NCBI GenBank assembly: GCA_900128565.1 | Contig: LT635980.1 | Span: 1-27,579, forward strand | Length of the DNA stretch: 27,579 bases | Reading direction: 5' to 3' | DNA from: Stramenopiles sp. TOSAG23-6 | Taxonomy: Eukaryota; Sar | Shown: one piece after another, positions 27,171 to 27,579 of the stretch | How the letters are laid out: every line of letters starts with the position of its first letter | Numbering within the stretch: position 1 is the stretch's first letter | Notes under the pieces: model-generated | Seen by the model: only the letters and a program-made list of their open reading frames with translations | Databases searched by the model: none | Told to the model about the DNA's origin: nothing | Made by a program: the position numbers and the translations under genes

Positions 27171-27579
27171 ATGAGCCCATACGGCGAAGGTAATTCGACG
27201 TATAACAATATGGATGTAAATAAAATGGTAAATGCTAAAGACGTGGATGCTTCGTATGCATTCGTGGCTTTGCAACTGCAAGCGAAGGCGGCTGACAAGT
27301 CGTCGAAAAAGAAATCGATTGCGGAAGAGAAAAAGACAGAAGCTGCGATGGCTGACGAGAAATGTGAAGTAACCCAATTCAAAGGCAACTCACTAGAGAC
27401 CGTGAAGAGGGAAATGAAGAGGTCGTACAAGAAGATTTATCTATCTCAGGTAAACAAAGAGCTAAGGAAAAACACACCTCAGTTACCTACAGCGGATGAA
27501 GTAATAGCGTGGGTTACAGAATCGGCTCCTTACGTAAGGCAAGGAAAAGTAGGTGTTCCAAAGGTAAATGTAGATAAGG
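27171..27579 (+). CDS. Unknown lysine/alanine-rich protein, 3' truncated by the window edge
   Basis: Open from ATG 27171 to the window end, at least 136 residues. No in-frame Met lies between it and the upstream stop (TAA 27093-27095). It begins MSPYGEGNSTYNNMDVNKMV, then has a Lys/Ala/Glu-rich helical stretch (QLQAKAADKSSKKKS) and a block KREMKRSYKKIYLSQVNKEL followed by PTADEVIAWVTESAPYVRQG. There is no signal peptide or membrane segment in the visible part. GC-ending codons (GCG, TCG, GTG, ACG, AAG) are visibly more common than in the giant gene. This could mean higher expression, a different origin, or a mobile-element ORF. A CAG-GTAAAC sequence at about 27447 could be a splice donor, but the frame stays open past it. 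Family not recognised. Confidence 0.6.
   Translation, partial: MSPYGEGNSTYNNMDVNKMVNAKDVDASYAFVALQLQAKAADKSSKKKSIAEEKKTEAAMADEKCEVTQFKGNSLETVKREMKRSYKKIYLSQVNKELRKNTPQLPTADEVIAWVTESAPYVRQGKVGVPKVNVDK

Noticed and set aside
27107-27430. Minus-strand 107-codon open frame at the right edge
   Set aside because: Antisense to the better plus-strand frame starting at 27171; its hydrophobic Ser/Phe-rich translation is typical of a shadow.

Overview
The window is nuclear DNA from a eukaryotic microbe. It is AT-rich and gene-dense. Introns are short and few (GTAAGT or GTATGT donors, pyrimidine-rich acceptors ending in AG), and TAA, TAG and TGA are all used as stops, so the standard genetic code applies. 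Four genes are recognisable eukaryotic families: a proteasome beta-6 subunit, a UBE2S-type ubiquitin-conjugating enzyme, a NIPA-family transporter and a NATD1-type acetyltransferase. A protist, perhaps a heterokont alga such as a diatom, would fit the compact layout, but the sequence alone does not fix the lineage. Three ambiguous bases (3088, 23703, 23712) suggest a draft or population consensus.

Bases 1-14244 (left half): the 3' end of one gene (69-826, two exons) is followed by a very large intronless gene (1279-14244, 4321 residues). The two are tandem paralogues: the last ~210 residues of the giant protein align with the two exons upstream. The giant protein has a basic N-terminus, one membrane segment, a probable coiled-coil stalk, and about 26 diverged copies of a ~143-residue all-helical repeat. 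I do not recognise the repeat. It is the best candidate for something undescribed here.

Bases 14435-17762: a small NATD1-like acetyltransferase (+) converges with a lysine-rich WW-like/EF-hand protein (-). Next come a NIPA-type nine-helix membrane transporter (-) and a doubtful 69-codon reading frame in its 5' region.

Bases 17763-20727: a probable mitochondrial-targeted unknown protein (+) carries four almost identical 147-bp repeats. It converges with a UBE2S-like E2 enzyme (-). The E2's start codon appears to sit alone in its coding first exon, and the protein ends in an LKRL tail like the APC/C-binding tail of animal UBE2S.

Bases 20965-27579: a ~1490-residue Ser/Pro/Arg-rich disordered protein (+, one intron) converges with proteasome subunit beta-6 (-). 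Beyond a 500-bp divergent spacer with a perfect 11-bp inverted repeat, a lysine-rich unknown gene (+) begins and runs off the window.

The identifiable genes are housekeeping functions (proteolysis, ubiquitin, transport, acetylation) and do not form one pathway. The tandem giant repeat genes are the unusual content.
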